64,000 nt of DNA from NCBI GenBank assembly GCA_963814905.1, contig CAWFEM010000012.1, positions 62,001 to 126,000 of the forward strand, given 5' to 3'. Positions 42,394 to 50,784 of the stretch are shown one piece after another. The notes below the pieces were generated by a model. It saw nothing but the letters and a program-made list of their open reading frames with translations, made no database searches and was not told where the DNA came from. Position numbers and translations under genes: made by a program. Positions within the stretch are counted from its first letter, which is position 1. The number at the start of each line of letters is the position of its first letter. This DNA is from DASWJZ01 sp963814905. Lineage in GTDB: Bacteria; Pseudomonadota; Alphaproteobacteria; Rhizobiales; Afifellaceae.

Positions 42394-43602
42394 TCAACCG
42401 GCCTTGGTCCCTTCGTTCTTCTTCGCGGCGCGGGCGCGACGACGGCGGGCGCGCAGAAGCCGCTTCACCTGCGCCTTGCTCTCGCTCTTCAGGTCGTAGA
42501 GTCCCGCCCGCATGCGTGCGCCAAGCCCCCAGGGGCTGGAGGAGAGAAGCATCGTCCCGTAGGGCTCGCGATTGCGCCAGAGGAGCTGCATCATCGGATT
42601 GTCTTCCTCGCAGACCGGATCGACACGCTCGATCGTCGGGTCGGCGAGCCAGCGCCGCGTCTCGTCGCACATGAGCTGCTTGCCGGGCGAGAAGGCGGCG
42701 AACTCCTCGTCGAAGGCGACCTTCCAGGGGATCGACACGCCACCGTGATCCAAGCGGATCAATGCCGCGATCGGGCGGTCGCCGAGCCGCATCACGTCGA
42801 TCGCGGCAAAGCCCTTCTGCGCCATCTGCAGCACCGCCCGGCGGGCGAATTCGTGCAATCCCTTCTTTCCGACCAGCGCCGTGCCGCGCCGTCCCTTCCA
42901 GCCGGAGCCTTCGAGCGCCGTGAACATGTTGAAGGCCATCTCGATCTCGGTCTGCGTGCGCGCCGACATGAAGCTCACCGCGCCCACGTTGCAGAGCCGC
43001 CGGAGCTGGCGGTCAAGCTCGCGCCGCCGCTTGTGGCTCACCATCGCGTCGAACTCAGCGATGCCGAGCGACGTATCGGGATAGAGGATCGGGCGCATCT
43101 GGCGTTCTGCGGCCGTCGAGAAGCCGCCGCGTGCGGCGGCGGAGCGGAGCGCGTTCGCCGCCGGACCGTTGAGCGGAAGGTAGGGGATCGTCATGACCGT
43201 CCGCCCGCTGGTGCGCATATGCGCGATCAGGCTGTCGGTCACCTGCGGCGCGGTCTCCGCGTCGATCAGCGGCGTGCCGAGCGGCGCGTAGGCGTGCGAC
43301 CAGACGCTGAAGCTGCGTCCGCCGATGATCTGGCCGTTGCCGGCGGAGACCGGCGCGAAGAAATGCAGGTCGTCGCGGTCGGAAAAGATCGCGAGCCTGA
43401 GGCGCGAGCGGCCAAGCGCCTGGATCGCCGGCTCGAGAAATTCCGGCAGGAAGAAGGGGTTGGTCTCAAGCGAGCGCTCCGCCAGCCGGCGGACCCGATC
43501 GGCAAGGCGCGGCAATGCCTCCACAGGCTCCAACGCGAAGGTTCCGCGCCGCGCCTGCGTCCGGGCTGCGGGCCCAACAGAGACAGCTCTTTGAAATACC
43601 AT
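42394..43602 (-). CDS. FemAB/BioF2-like (GNAT-fold) acyltransferase
   Basis: About 402 aa from the ATG at 43602 (GTG at 43608 also possible). It shows the pattern of the BioF2-like/CelD acetyltransferase family: NPFFLPEFLEPAIQ near the N-terminus, MVSHKRRRELDRQLRRL in the middle, GWKGRRGTALVGKKGLHEF, and GDRPIAALIRLDHGG with WKVAFDEEFAAFSPGKQL. The very basic C-terminal 35 residues (KRLLRARRRRARAAKK) may bind nucleic acid or membrane lipids. Family members act in exopolysaccharide or cell-envelope modification. Its acceptor is unknown. Confidence 0.78.
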   Translation of the reverse strand: MVFQRAVSVGPAARTQARRGTFALEPVEALPRLADRVRRLAERSLETNPFFLPEFLEPAIQALGRSRLRLAIFSDRDDLHFFAPVSAGNGQIIGGRSFSVWSHAYAPLGTPLIDAETAPQVTDSLIAHMRTSGRTVMTIPYLPLNGPAANALRSAAARGGFSTAAERQMRPILYPDTSLGIAEFDAMVSHKRRRELDRQLRRLCNVGAVSFMSARTQTEIEMAFNMFTALEGSGWKGRRGTALVGKKGLHEFARRAVLQMAQKGFAAIDVMRLGDRPIAALIRLDHGGVSIPWKVAFDEEFAAFSPGKQLMCDETRRWLADPTIERVDPVCEEDNPMMQLLWRNREPYGTMLLSSSPWGLGARMRAGLYDLKSESKAQVKRLLRARRRRARAAKKNEGTKAG

Positions 43603-43679
43603 CTGCACAGACTGACGCTATATTCCGCTGGCGATCGATTGCGCCCCCAACGCGCCGTTAAGCTTAAGGCTGAGCCGCC

Positions 43680-44234
43680 TCAACCTGCAAATCCGCCATC
43701 GTCGAGATAGGCCTGCTCGCAGGGCGTCGTATGGCGTCCAAGAACAGCATTGCGGTGGGGAAAGCGGCCGAAACGCCGTATCGCATCCTCGTGAATCCGC
43801 GCGTAGCGGAGGCCCTCCTGCTGCCCGTTCGAGTGGAAGTAGAGCACGCAACGCGCCTGGTCGGCGATCCTTTCCGAATGCATGAACGGCATGTGGAGGA
43901 AGGCAGCGAGATCCTCCGGGATCTCTTTGTCGAACCCCGCAGCGATCGCCTGGCGCGCGAGGTCGCTTGCCATCACGTCCTGCGCGAAGGCCCGGGGGTC
44001 ATCTCGGAACATGTTGCGGGAAAACTGGTCGAGAACGAGGATGAGCGCCAGCGTGCCTTCCGCGGTCTTCGCCCAGTCGTTCTTGCGGCCGGCGGCCGCC
44101 TCCTCATGCAGGTGCGAGAACCGCTCAGCGATGGCGCGGTCGAACTCGGCGTCTTTTTTGAACCATTTGTCGGGGCCGGCCTTGCGCCAGAAGGCGATCA
44201 CATCCTTCGGGCCCAGTTCGGAATTCGCATTCAC
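43680..44234 (-). CDS. DUF924 family protein
   Basis: 184-aa soluble helical protein with the DUF924 signatures: DVIAFWRKAGPDKWFKKDAE at the N-terminus, LALILVLDQFSRNMFR, the FLHMPFMHSE motif and FGRFPHRNAVLGR near the end. The fold resembles TPR-type helices; the function is unknown. It overlaps the acyl-CoA synthetase gene by 4 bp (ATGA), so the two are co-translated, although no functional link is known. Confidence 0.9.
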   Translation of the reverse strand: MNANSELGPKDVIAFWRKAGPDKWFKKDAEFDRAIAERFSHLHEEAAAGRKNDWAKTAEGTLALILVLDQFSRNMFRDDPRAFAQDVMASDLARQAIAAGFDKEIPEDLAAFLHMPFMHSERIADQARCVLYFHSNGQQEGLRYARIHEDAIRRFGRFPHRNAVLGRHTTPCEQAYLDDGGFAG

Positions 44235-46078
44235 AATCGCACCTTCCCCTCGCAGATGTCCCGATAGATCGTTGGATCGAGGCGGATATAAGACTGCAAT
44301 TCCGGGTGCAAAACATAGAGCGTATCGTCGATGACGCCCGGATCGAAGCCCTCCCGTACCATTTCATGCTTGCGCTGCTTGAAGGTCGAGGTCGTGTCGA
44401 TCTCCGAGACGAGGCGGAGGAAGACCGGCCGCGCATAGGTTGCCAGCCGCGCGGTCACGTGGCGCGACAAGCCGTCGAAATCGATGCCATCGTCCGCCAC
44501 GAGAGCCGCCATCCCGACGCGCCCCTCCGCCCCGGGCACGCTGACGCCATAGACGTTCGCTTCCTTTATCCCCGGAAAGGCCGTGATCGCCTCCTGCACC
44601 TCGGAGGTCGCGACGTTCTCGCCCTTCCAGCGGAAGGTGTCGCCGATCCGATCGACGAAATAGTAGTAGCCTGCCTCGTCCTTGCGCATCAGGTCGCCGG
44701 TGCGGAACCAGCGGTCGCCTTTCGCAAGCGCGTCGCGCAGGATCTTCCGGTCGGTATCGCCTGGGTCGGAATAGCCTTCGAAGCGCTGGCTCGGCCGCTT
44801 CGGGTCGTTCATGATCTTGGAGATCGCCTCGCCGACCTCGCCGGGGGCGCATTTCACGCAGAAGCCGTCCGGCCCGCGCATCGGCTCCCCCGCGGCGATG
44901 TCGAAGCGCACGATCTCGACGAAGAACTTGCTCTCCAGCCATTTCGGGATACGGCCGACGGCGCCGATCTTGCCGTCGAAATTGAAGAAGGCGCAGTTGC
45001 CCTCCGTCGCGGCGTACCATTCCAGAATCTTCGGCAGACGAAAGCGCTTCTGGAAATCCGCCCAGATGTCGGGCCTCAGGCCATTGCCGCAGGCAAGCCG
45101 GATCCTGTGCCGCGTCTCCTCAGGCTGCGGCGGGCCGTTCAGGAGATAGCGGCAGAGCTCGCCGATATAGACGAAGATGGTGCAGTCGTTCGCGACGATA
45201 TCCTTCCAGAACGACGTGGCGGAGAAGCGCTCGCGCAGCACGACGCTCGCCCCCGCCGTCAGCGCCGCGCCGGGGCCGAGCACGCCGCCGGAGGTGTGAT
45301 ACATCGGCAGGCACACATAGACGCGGTCTTGCGGGCGCATCGCCATCGCGCCGTTGAAGCCGAACATGATGCTCTGGACGCGGTAGTGGTTGATGTTCGC
45401 CGCCTTCGGCAGACCGGTCGTGCCGCTCGTATAGACGTAGAGGCAGCGGTCCTCGATGGTGAGAGCGGGCAGGTCGGCGTCGGGAATCGGCGCGTCGGAG
45501 AGCATGTCGAGCCGCGTGTCGAGACGCTCGAAGCCCTCCTGCTCGGCGCCGTGACACCACAATTGCGGCCCCGGCGCGATATCCGCCTCCGCGGTCAGGA
45601 AGCCTTCCACGAGCGTCGCGTCGACGATGACGTGCTTCGGTTTGACGATATTGATGCAGTGGGCAAGCGAGGGGCCGGTCAGGTTGGTGTTCAAGAGCGC
45701 CACGACGCCGCCTGCCCGCGTGATCCCGAGCCACGCGGCGAGGTATTCCGGCCGGTTCGGCATCATCAGCGCGGTCACGTCGCCCTTGGAGACGCCGTGC
45801 GCCATCGCCCAGCGCGCATAGCGGTCGCCGCGCCGGTCGTATTCCCGGTAGGTCATCGTCTCGTGCTCGGAGATCAGCGCGACCTTGTCGCCATGCGCCG
45901 CGGCGAGGTCGCGCGCCACCTGCGGATAGGTGCGGCCCGGATTCCTGGCGACCTTCGAAACCTTCGAGAGAGCCCGCAGAATGCCCGTCAGGTAGGCGTA
46001 GTCGCTGCCGATTCGCTCGATGAAACCCATGCCTCCCCCGAAGGGCCCCACCTGCGCCGCCGCGACTGTCTTGTTCAT
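44231..46078 (-). CDS. FATP-type long-chain acyl-CoA synthetase
   Basis: 615 aa from the ATG at 46078. Adenylate-forming enzyme: P-loop YVYTSGTTGLPKAANINHYR, A5-like EWYAATEGNCAFFNFDGKIG, WFRTGDLMRKDEAGYYYFVD and RIGDTFRWKGENVAT, with the late catalytic Lys in TSTFKQRKHEM. The order and the EGN motif place it with very-long-chain acyl-CoA synthetase/fatty acid transport proteins (FadD6-like). A membrane-associated N-terminus is likely. It activates fatty acids to acyl-CoA. It is divergent from tusA and co-translated with DUF924. Confidence 0.92.
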   Translation of the reverse strand: MNKTVAAAQVGPFGGGMGFIERIGSDYAYLTGILRALSKVSKVARNPGRTYPQVARDLAAAHGDKVALISEHETMTYREYDRRGDRYARWAMAHGVSKGDVTALMMPNRPEYLAAWLGITRAGGVVALLNTNLTGPSLAHCINIVKPKHVIVDATLVEGFLTAEADIAPGPQLWCHGAEQEGFERLDTRLDMLSDAPIPDADLPALTIEDRCLYVYTSGTTGLPKAANINHYRVQSIMFGFNGAMAMRPQDRVYVCLPMYHTSGGVLGPGAALTAGASVVLRERFSATSFWKDIVANDCTIFVYIGELCRYLLNGPPQPEETRHRIRLACGNGLRPDIWADFQKRFRLPKILEWYAATEGNCAFFNFDGKIGAVGRIPKWLESKFFVEIVRFDIAAGEPMRGPDGFCVKCAPGEVGEAISKIMNDPKRPSQRFEGYSDPGDTDRKILRDALAKGDRWFRTGDLMRKDEAGYYYFVDRIGDTFRWKGENVATSEVQEAITAFPGIKEANVYGVSVPGAEGRVGMAALVADDGIDFDGLSRHVTARLATYARPVFLRLVSEIDTTSTFKQRKHEMVREGFDPGVIDDTLYVLHPELQSYIRLDPTIYRDICEGKVRL

Positions 46079-46146
46079 TGCTCTACGCGCCGAAACGTAG
46101 CATCGGGGTTGGCTGAGAGCGAGGGCATGCGAAGACGGGAGGCCGC

Positions 46147-46374
46147 GTGACTGAAGCGGTGCTGATCGACGTTCGCGGGTTGAAATGCCCGCTACCGGCC
46201 CTGAAGGCGGCGCGGCGCATGCGGCAGCATGCTGCCGGCACACGCTTTGTCGTCCTCGCCGACGATCCGATGGCGGCGATCGACATTCCGCATCTCTGCC
46301 GCGAGGACGGACACCGCCTCAAGAAAACGCGCCGCGACGGGGCGACGCTGCACTTCGAGATCGAGAAAGGCTGA
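46147..46374 (+). CDS. tusA: TusA-family sulfur carrier protein, GTG start
   Basis: 75-aa small protein starting at GTG 46147. The catalytic Cys is in RGLKCPLPALKAARRM, the family CPxP motif, followed by the VVLADDPMAAIDIPHLCRE block and a final beta strand. TusA-type proteins relay persulfide sulfur for tRNA thiolation, molybdenum cofactor or sulfur metabolism. Monocistronic between a divergent acyl-CoA synthetase and a convergent carboxypeptidase. The symbol denotes family. Confidence 0.88.
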   Translation: MTEAVLIDVRGLKCPLPALKAARRMRQHAAGTRFVVLADDPMAAIDIPHLCREDGHRLKKTRRDGATLHFEIEKG

Positions 46375-46380
46375 TCGCGC

Positions 46381-47655
46381 TTATTGCGGCGTGATGTCGT
46401 CGAGCGATTTCGCGCTTCCCGCCGCGGCGCCGATCGCTTCGGCCGGCGCAGAGGCGCCATTGCCGTCGGTGCCGGGCGCGTAGGCGTTCAGCACTTCCGG
46501 ATCTTTGACCGCATTCGAGCCCGGGCGTGGGCGCGGCAGGCGCGCCACGAAGCTGGTCTCCCCGTAGACCGCCGGCACGAAGGCCGAAACCTTGACGGGC
46601 GGCCCGAGATTGAGCGGCTTTTCGGTCAGATGCGAGGCTGGAGGACCGTCCCCGTCGCCCTCGTCATCGTCCTCAGACGAGACGCGAACGCGCTTTTTCC
46701 CGCAGACGTAGTCGCGCATGTCGAAAGGCTCGTCATAGGACTGGCCGGATGTGGCGCTGGCAAGTGTCACGACCGGCTCGCCCTCGGTGGGGGGTGGGGC
46801 CGCAAAGCCCTCGTCGAGAAGCCTTGCCGCCCGTTCGGTGCGCACCTTGCCGCCATATTGTCCGAAGACCACGACGATCACCTCGCGGCCATCGCGTTTG
46901 GCGGAGGCGACAAGATTATAGCCGGAGGCGCAGATGAAGCCGGTCTTCATGCCGGTCGCGCCCGGATAGCGAACCAGCAGCTTGTTGTAGTTTCGGAGGA
47001 TACGCCCGCCGATCTCGATCGCGTGCAGATCGAAGAAATCACGGTATTCGGGGAACTCCGTCAGGAGTGTGCGGCCGAGGATCGCCATGTCGCGCGCCGT
47101 CGAGTAGTTGTTCTCGTCGGGCAGGCCGTTGGGGTTCACGAAGTGCGAGCGCGTCATCCCCAGGTGATTCGCCGCCGCGTTCATGCGGTTGGTGAAACCG
47201 GCGACGCTGCCGCCAACCGTCTCCGCCACGGCAACGGCGATGTCGTTCGCCGACTTCACCATCATCATCTTCAGCGCATTATCGAGCGTGATCATCGTTC
47301 CGGGCCGGAAGCCCATCTTGCTCGCCGGCTGCCTGGCGGCGTTGGCGCTGTAGAGGACGGCCGAATCGAGCGACACCTGGCCGGCGCGGATCGCCTCGAA
47401 CGTGACGTAGGCGGTCATCAGCTTGGTGGTGGAGGCCGGGTACCAGGGCCGCAGCGCGTCGGATTCCTCGATGACGCGGCCCGTCTCCACGTCGGCCACA
47501 ATGTAGGGTCCGCTGACGATTTCCGGCCCAGCGTCGGCCTTGGCGTCAGGCTGAGCTGTCGCCGCCAGCCCGGGCGCGGCCACCAGCGCTGCCGGGCCGC
47601 AAAGGAGGATGGTCACCACAACGGCGCGAAACCGCGCACTTACCTTCACGCTCAA
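46381..47655 (-). CDS. dac: D-alanyl-D-alanine carboxypeptidase (DacA/PBP5-like), TTG start
   Basis: 424 aa, secreted. A TTG start at 47655 fits AAGGGG seven bases upstream; a GTG lies two codons later. The signal peptide ends near GLAATA/QPD. The serine-peptidase S11 motifs are complete: SxxK in YPASTTKLMTAY, SxN in MMVKSANDIAVAV, KTG in GATGMKTGFICASG. It trims pentapeptides in periplasmic peptidoglycan. The C-terminal third (from about residue 300) has an acidic DDDEGDGDG stretch and Pro/Ala-rich tail instead of a clear amphipathic membrane anchor. Confidence 0.92.
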   Translation of the reverse strand: MSVKVSARFRAVVVTILLCGPAALVAAPGLAATAQPDAKADAGPEIVSGPYIVADVETGRVIEESDALRPWYPASTTKLMTAYVTFEAIRAGQVSLDSAVLYSANAARQPASKMGFRPGTMITLDNALKMMMVKSANDIAVAVAETVGGSVAGFTNRMNAAANHLGMTRSHFVNPNGLPDENNYSTARDMAILGRTLLTEFPEYRDFFDLHAIEIGGRILRNYNKLLVRYPGATGMKTGFICASGYNLVASAKRDGREVIVVVFGQYGGKVRTERAARLLDEGFAAPPPTEGEPVVTLASATSGQSYDEPFDMRDYVCGKKRVRVSSEDDDEGDGDGPPASHLTEKPLNLGPPVKVSAFVPAVYGETSFVARLPRPRPGSNAVKDPEVLNAYAPGTDGNGASAPAEAIGAAAGSAKSLDDITPQ

Positions 47656-47812
47656 GATATGGCCCCTTCGTGCACGGAGCCATCATAGCGCATTTCGCGC
47701 GGGGGCGGCACCCCCGGCGCGAGGCTCGTCCACCAACCCGATGCATTGCCTGCGGAGCGCGGGAGGGAATATAGAGTGCGCGCGTCCCCCTCCCGCGAAT
47801 TCCGAGTAGCGA

Positions 47813-48982
47813 ATGCCGATCATCAACCGTTTCGCCGAGTTGCACGACGAAATCGCCCAATGGCGGCGCGATTATCACCGTCACCCCGAGATTCTCTACG
47901 CCGTCAACCGCACCGCGGCGGATGTCGCGGCGAAGCTCCGCGCCTTTGGCTGCGACGAGGTGGTGGAGGGGATCGGCAAGACCGGCGTGGTCGGCGTCTT
48001 GAAGGGCGCGGGCGGCGAATCCGGCCGGGTGATCGGGCTGCGCGCCGACATGGACGCGCTGCCGATCCACGAGGAGAGCGGCAAGCCGTGGGCGTCCGAG
48101 ACGCCCGGCAAGATGCACGCCTGCGGGCATGACGGCCATACCGCGATGCTGCTCGGCGCGGCGCGCTACCTCGCCGAGAACCGCCGCTTCGCGGGAACGG
48201 CGGTGTTCATCTTCCAGCCGGCGGAGGAAGGCGGCGCCGGCGGCCGCGCCATGGTCGAGGACGGGATGATGGACCGCTTCGGCGTGGAGGAGGTCTACGG
48301 CATGCACAACATGCCCGGGCTGCCGATCGGACATTTCGCCACGCGTACCGGCGGGATCATGGCCGCCACCGACGTCTTCACCATCGACATCGAAGGCCTC
48401 GGCGGGCATGCGGCGCAACCGCACCGCACCGTCGATCCGATCGCCACGGCCTCCGCGATCGTGCAGGCGCTGCAGTCGATCGTGTCGCGCAACGTCGATC
48501 CGCTGCATGGCGCCGTCATCTCCGTCACGACGATCCATGCCGGCGACGCCTTCAACATCATCCCGCAGCGCGCCAAACTGACCGGAACGGCGCGATCGCT
48601 CGACCCGCTGGTGCGCGATCTGCTCGAACGGCGCACGCGCGAGGTCGCGCAGAACGTCGCCGCGGCCTATGGCGCGACCGCGAAATTCTCCTATTCGCGC
48701 AACTATCCCGTCACCGTGAATCATCCCGAACAGACGGAGAAGGCGGCGTCGGTGGCGCGTGACGTCGCCGGCGAGGCGAATGTCGACATCAATCATCCGC
48801 CGGTCATGGGGGGCGAGGACTTCTCCTTCATGCTGGAAGCGCGGCCGGGCGCCTTCATCTTCGTCGGCAACGGCGACACGGCCGGCCTGCACCACCCCGC
48901 CTACGATTTCAACGACGCGGCGATCGCCCACGGCTCAAGCTACTGGGCGCGGCTGGTCGAGAGGCTCATGCCGGCGGGGTAG
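47813..48982 (+). CDS. M20-family amidohydrolase (hippurate hydrolase/IAA-amino-acid hydrolase type)
   Basis: 389-aa metallohydrolase. Metal ligands are in LRADMDALPI, MHACGHDGHTAML (Cys, His) and FQPAEEGGAGG (Glu-Glu), with a late His in GGEDFSFMLEARPG. The dimerisation domain includes GLGGHAAQPHRTVDPI. It hydrolyses N-acyl amino acids or related amides in the cytoplasm. The 157-bp region shared with the divergent carboxypeptidase should contain both promoters. The natural substrate is not fixed. Confidence 0.92.
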   Translation: MPIINRFAELHDEIAQWRRDYHRHPEILYAVNRTAADVAAKLRAFGCDEVVEGIGKTGVVGVLKGAGGESGRVIGLRADMDALPIHEESGKPWASETPGKMHACGHDGHTAMLLGAARYLAENRRFAGTAVFIFQPAEEGGAGGRAMVEDGMMDRFGVEEVYGMHNMPGLPIGHFATRTGGIMAATDVFTIDIEGLGGHAAQPHRTVDPIATASAIVQALQSIVSRNVDPLHGAVISVTTIHAGDAFNIIPQRAKLTGTARSLDPLVRDLLERRTREVAQNVAAAYGATAKFSYSRNYPVTVNHPEQTEKAASVARDVAGEANVDINHPPVMGGEDFSFMLEARPGAFIFVGNGDTAGLHHPAYDFNDAAIAHGSSYWARLVERLMPAG

Positions 48983-49030
48983 GGGGCAATCCACGGTAAT
49001 CGGACGGCGGCTCGGCCGGCCGGCTTTTGT

Positions 49031-49842
49031 TCACGCGGACAGATAGGGTCTTGCGACCAACCAAACCCCCGCAATCGTCAGCGCGGCACCGGTGACCGTC
49101 GTCACCCAGCGATGTCCGGCGGCAAATTTCTCCAGCGCCACGTAGAGCGCGATGCCGGCGATCCAGAAGAGATTCATGATTCCGCCGACAAACAGAAGCG
49201 CCATCAGGAACCAGCAGCAGCCGAGGCAAAAGCCCCCGTGCTTCGCCCCCATGCGAAACGCGCCGCGCCGCCCGGCCTCCAGTGATGGAGCAGGAAGAAC
49301 ACGGGGTGCTGGCAGTGCTTGAGGCAAGCCTCCTTGAGCGGCGTCAGCTGGTAGACGCCCGCGGTGATCAGCACCAGCCCGGCAATCAGGGGGCTGGCGA
49401 TCTCCATCATCCCGGTGACGACACTGACCAACTCAAGCCCCCATTGCAGCGCCGTCGCGGCCACGCTGAAGCCGGCCCATACGGCCAGATAGCCCGCCAG
49501 GAAGAAGGACGTCGCGGCAAACGGCCGATCCGCCTCCTTCTGTTTGCGGGCCATGCCCGCATAGATGAGGATCGCCGGCGCCGCACTCGGCACCATCATG
49601 GCGACCATCATCACCCACCACATGAGGAACATGAGCAGCGCGTAGGACGCGGACCAGACCGCCGGCCGCATCATCATGCCGGGCATTTCGACGGCCATCC
49701 GGGTCATGGTGAGCGCCGACATGTTCATGCCGACGCCCGCCACTGTGTAGAGCGCCGCCAGCACGACGACCGCCGAAAGACCGGCCACCACAACCACGCG
49801 GTCGCGCTTGATCACGGCTTCCAGCGGGGACCCGACGGACAT
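49031..49842 (-). pseudogene. DUF2182 metal-associated membrane protein, single-base frameshift
   Basis: The first frame (from ATG 49842) has several membrane helices rich in Met (MNMSALTMTRMAVEMPGMMM; MWWVMMVAMMVPSAAPAIL), then KEACLKHCQHPVFFLLHHWR. It then leaves the family pattern and stops at 49204. The family continuation RRGAFRMGAKHGGFCLGCCW and GGIMNLFWIAGIALYVALEK is in another frame that ends at 49031. The switch is at about 49272-49285 (GGAGGCCGGG on the coding strand) and needs one lost base. DUF2182 proteins pair with DUF1326 proteins, as here (33 bp upstream), and are suspected copper-related membrane proteins. Whether the lesion is real or an assembly error is open. Confidence 0.85.
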
Positions 49843-49875
49843 CGGCGCTCTCGGGGCTAGCGAAGCGCGCGCAGC

Positions 49876-50490
49876 CTATGCGGCCCAGGCGAACGGCGCG
49901 AAATGGCCGTTGCGGCTGCCGCTGCTATCGTCCCACTGGATACCGAAGGCATTGAAACGGCTTCGCGTCGCGTTGGCCAGCGCGAGGCGGGCGGAAACCG
50001 GATGAGCCGTATTCTCCAGATACATCGGCTCGCCTTCCTTCGACAGGCTCGGCACACCGGTGATGGCCTGGTCGATCAGCTCGCCGGCCCTGACGGCCCG
50101 GTTCATTCCGTCCATTTCAAACGAGATCGGCCGTTTCTCCACGCCCGCGAACTCCGACACCAGCGGCGCCAACGCCGCCATCGGCCCACCGGCCGCGCCG
50201 GAGGCGATCTCGCCGATCGCTTCGATCTGCGCGTCGGTCGCCTTCTCGTCGACGATGAGACCGACCTTGATATTGCCTTCCCCCATGACACCGGGCGAAC
50301 GCATCACGACGATGAAGGAAATCCCATCCAGCGAGACACCGTTCTTCTCGCCCTTGTCGATCCGCATGGCGATCGCCGCCTTGCAGTCACCCTCGGTCGG
50401 CTGCCCCGCCAGATTCGTGCCGATGCAGGGACAGATGAAGTCGCAATTGCAAGTCTCCATGTACTCGCCTTCGATGCGCCAATCCGCCAT
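49876..50490 (-). CDS. DUF1326 family protein
   Basis: 204 aa from the ATG at 50490, preceded by AGGGAGGAAGAG. The N-terminus has the family hallmark ETCNCDFICPCIGTNL with four Cys (CNC and CPC), a likely metal-binding cluster. A middle block FIVVMRSPGVMGEGNIKVGL and a C-terminal SRFNAFGIQWDDSSGSRNGHF complete it. No signal peptide. It is the upstream partner of DUF2182 in a two-gene unit; the pair is widely conserved. Metal (probably copper) handling is suggested by the Cys and Met content, not demonstrated. Confidence 0.9.
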   Translation of the reverse strand: MADWRIEGEYMETCNCDFICPCIGTNLAGQPTEGDCKAAIAMRIDKGEKNGVSLDGISFIVVMRSPGVMGEGNIKVGLIVDEKATDAQIEAIGEIASGAAGGPMAALAPLVSEFAGVEKRPISFEMDGMNRAVRAGELIDQAITGVPSLSKEGEPMYLENTAHPVSARLALANATRSRFNAFGIQWDDSSGSRNGHFAPFAWAA

Positions 50491-50784
50491 CTCTTCCTCC
50501 CTTATTCGACGTGTTCTCAAGCAGTAGCTCAAACCAATCGTTCAAGCCACACATCGGCCTCGCGGGTAAAGGCCGAGAGCGGCCCAGTAGCCGTCCCCGC
50601 TCCCGGACTCGGAACAGACCCGTCGGAGGGCGTTCCGACCAGAAGTCGCGGCGAGAAGGATTGGCGTTGTTCAGATGCCTTGCCGACCCCTGGAAGATGC
50701 TCGATGGCGCACGCCCGCACGTGGAGTAATATGGGCTTCCGGGAAGGTCGTTTCGGCCGACCGTTGGAAGGCGCAGGCACAAGT

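Noticed and set aside
44306..46150. Plus-strand 614-codon ORF
   Set aside because: Antisense to the acyl-CoA synthetase; charged, repetitive composition.
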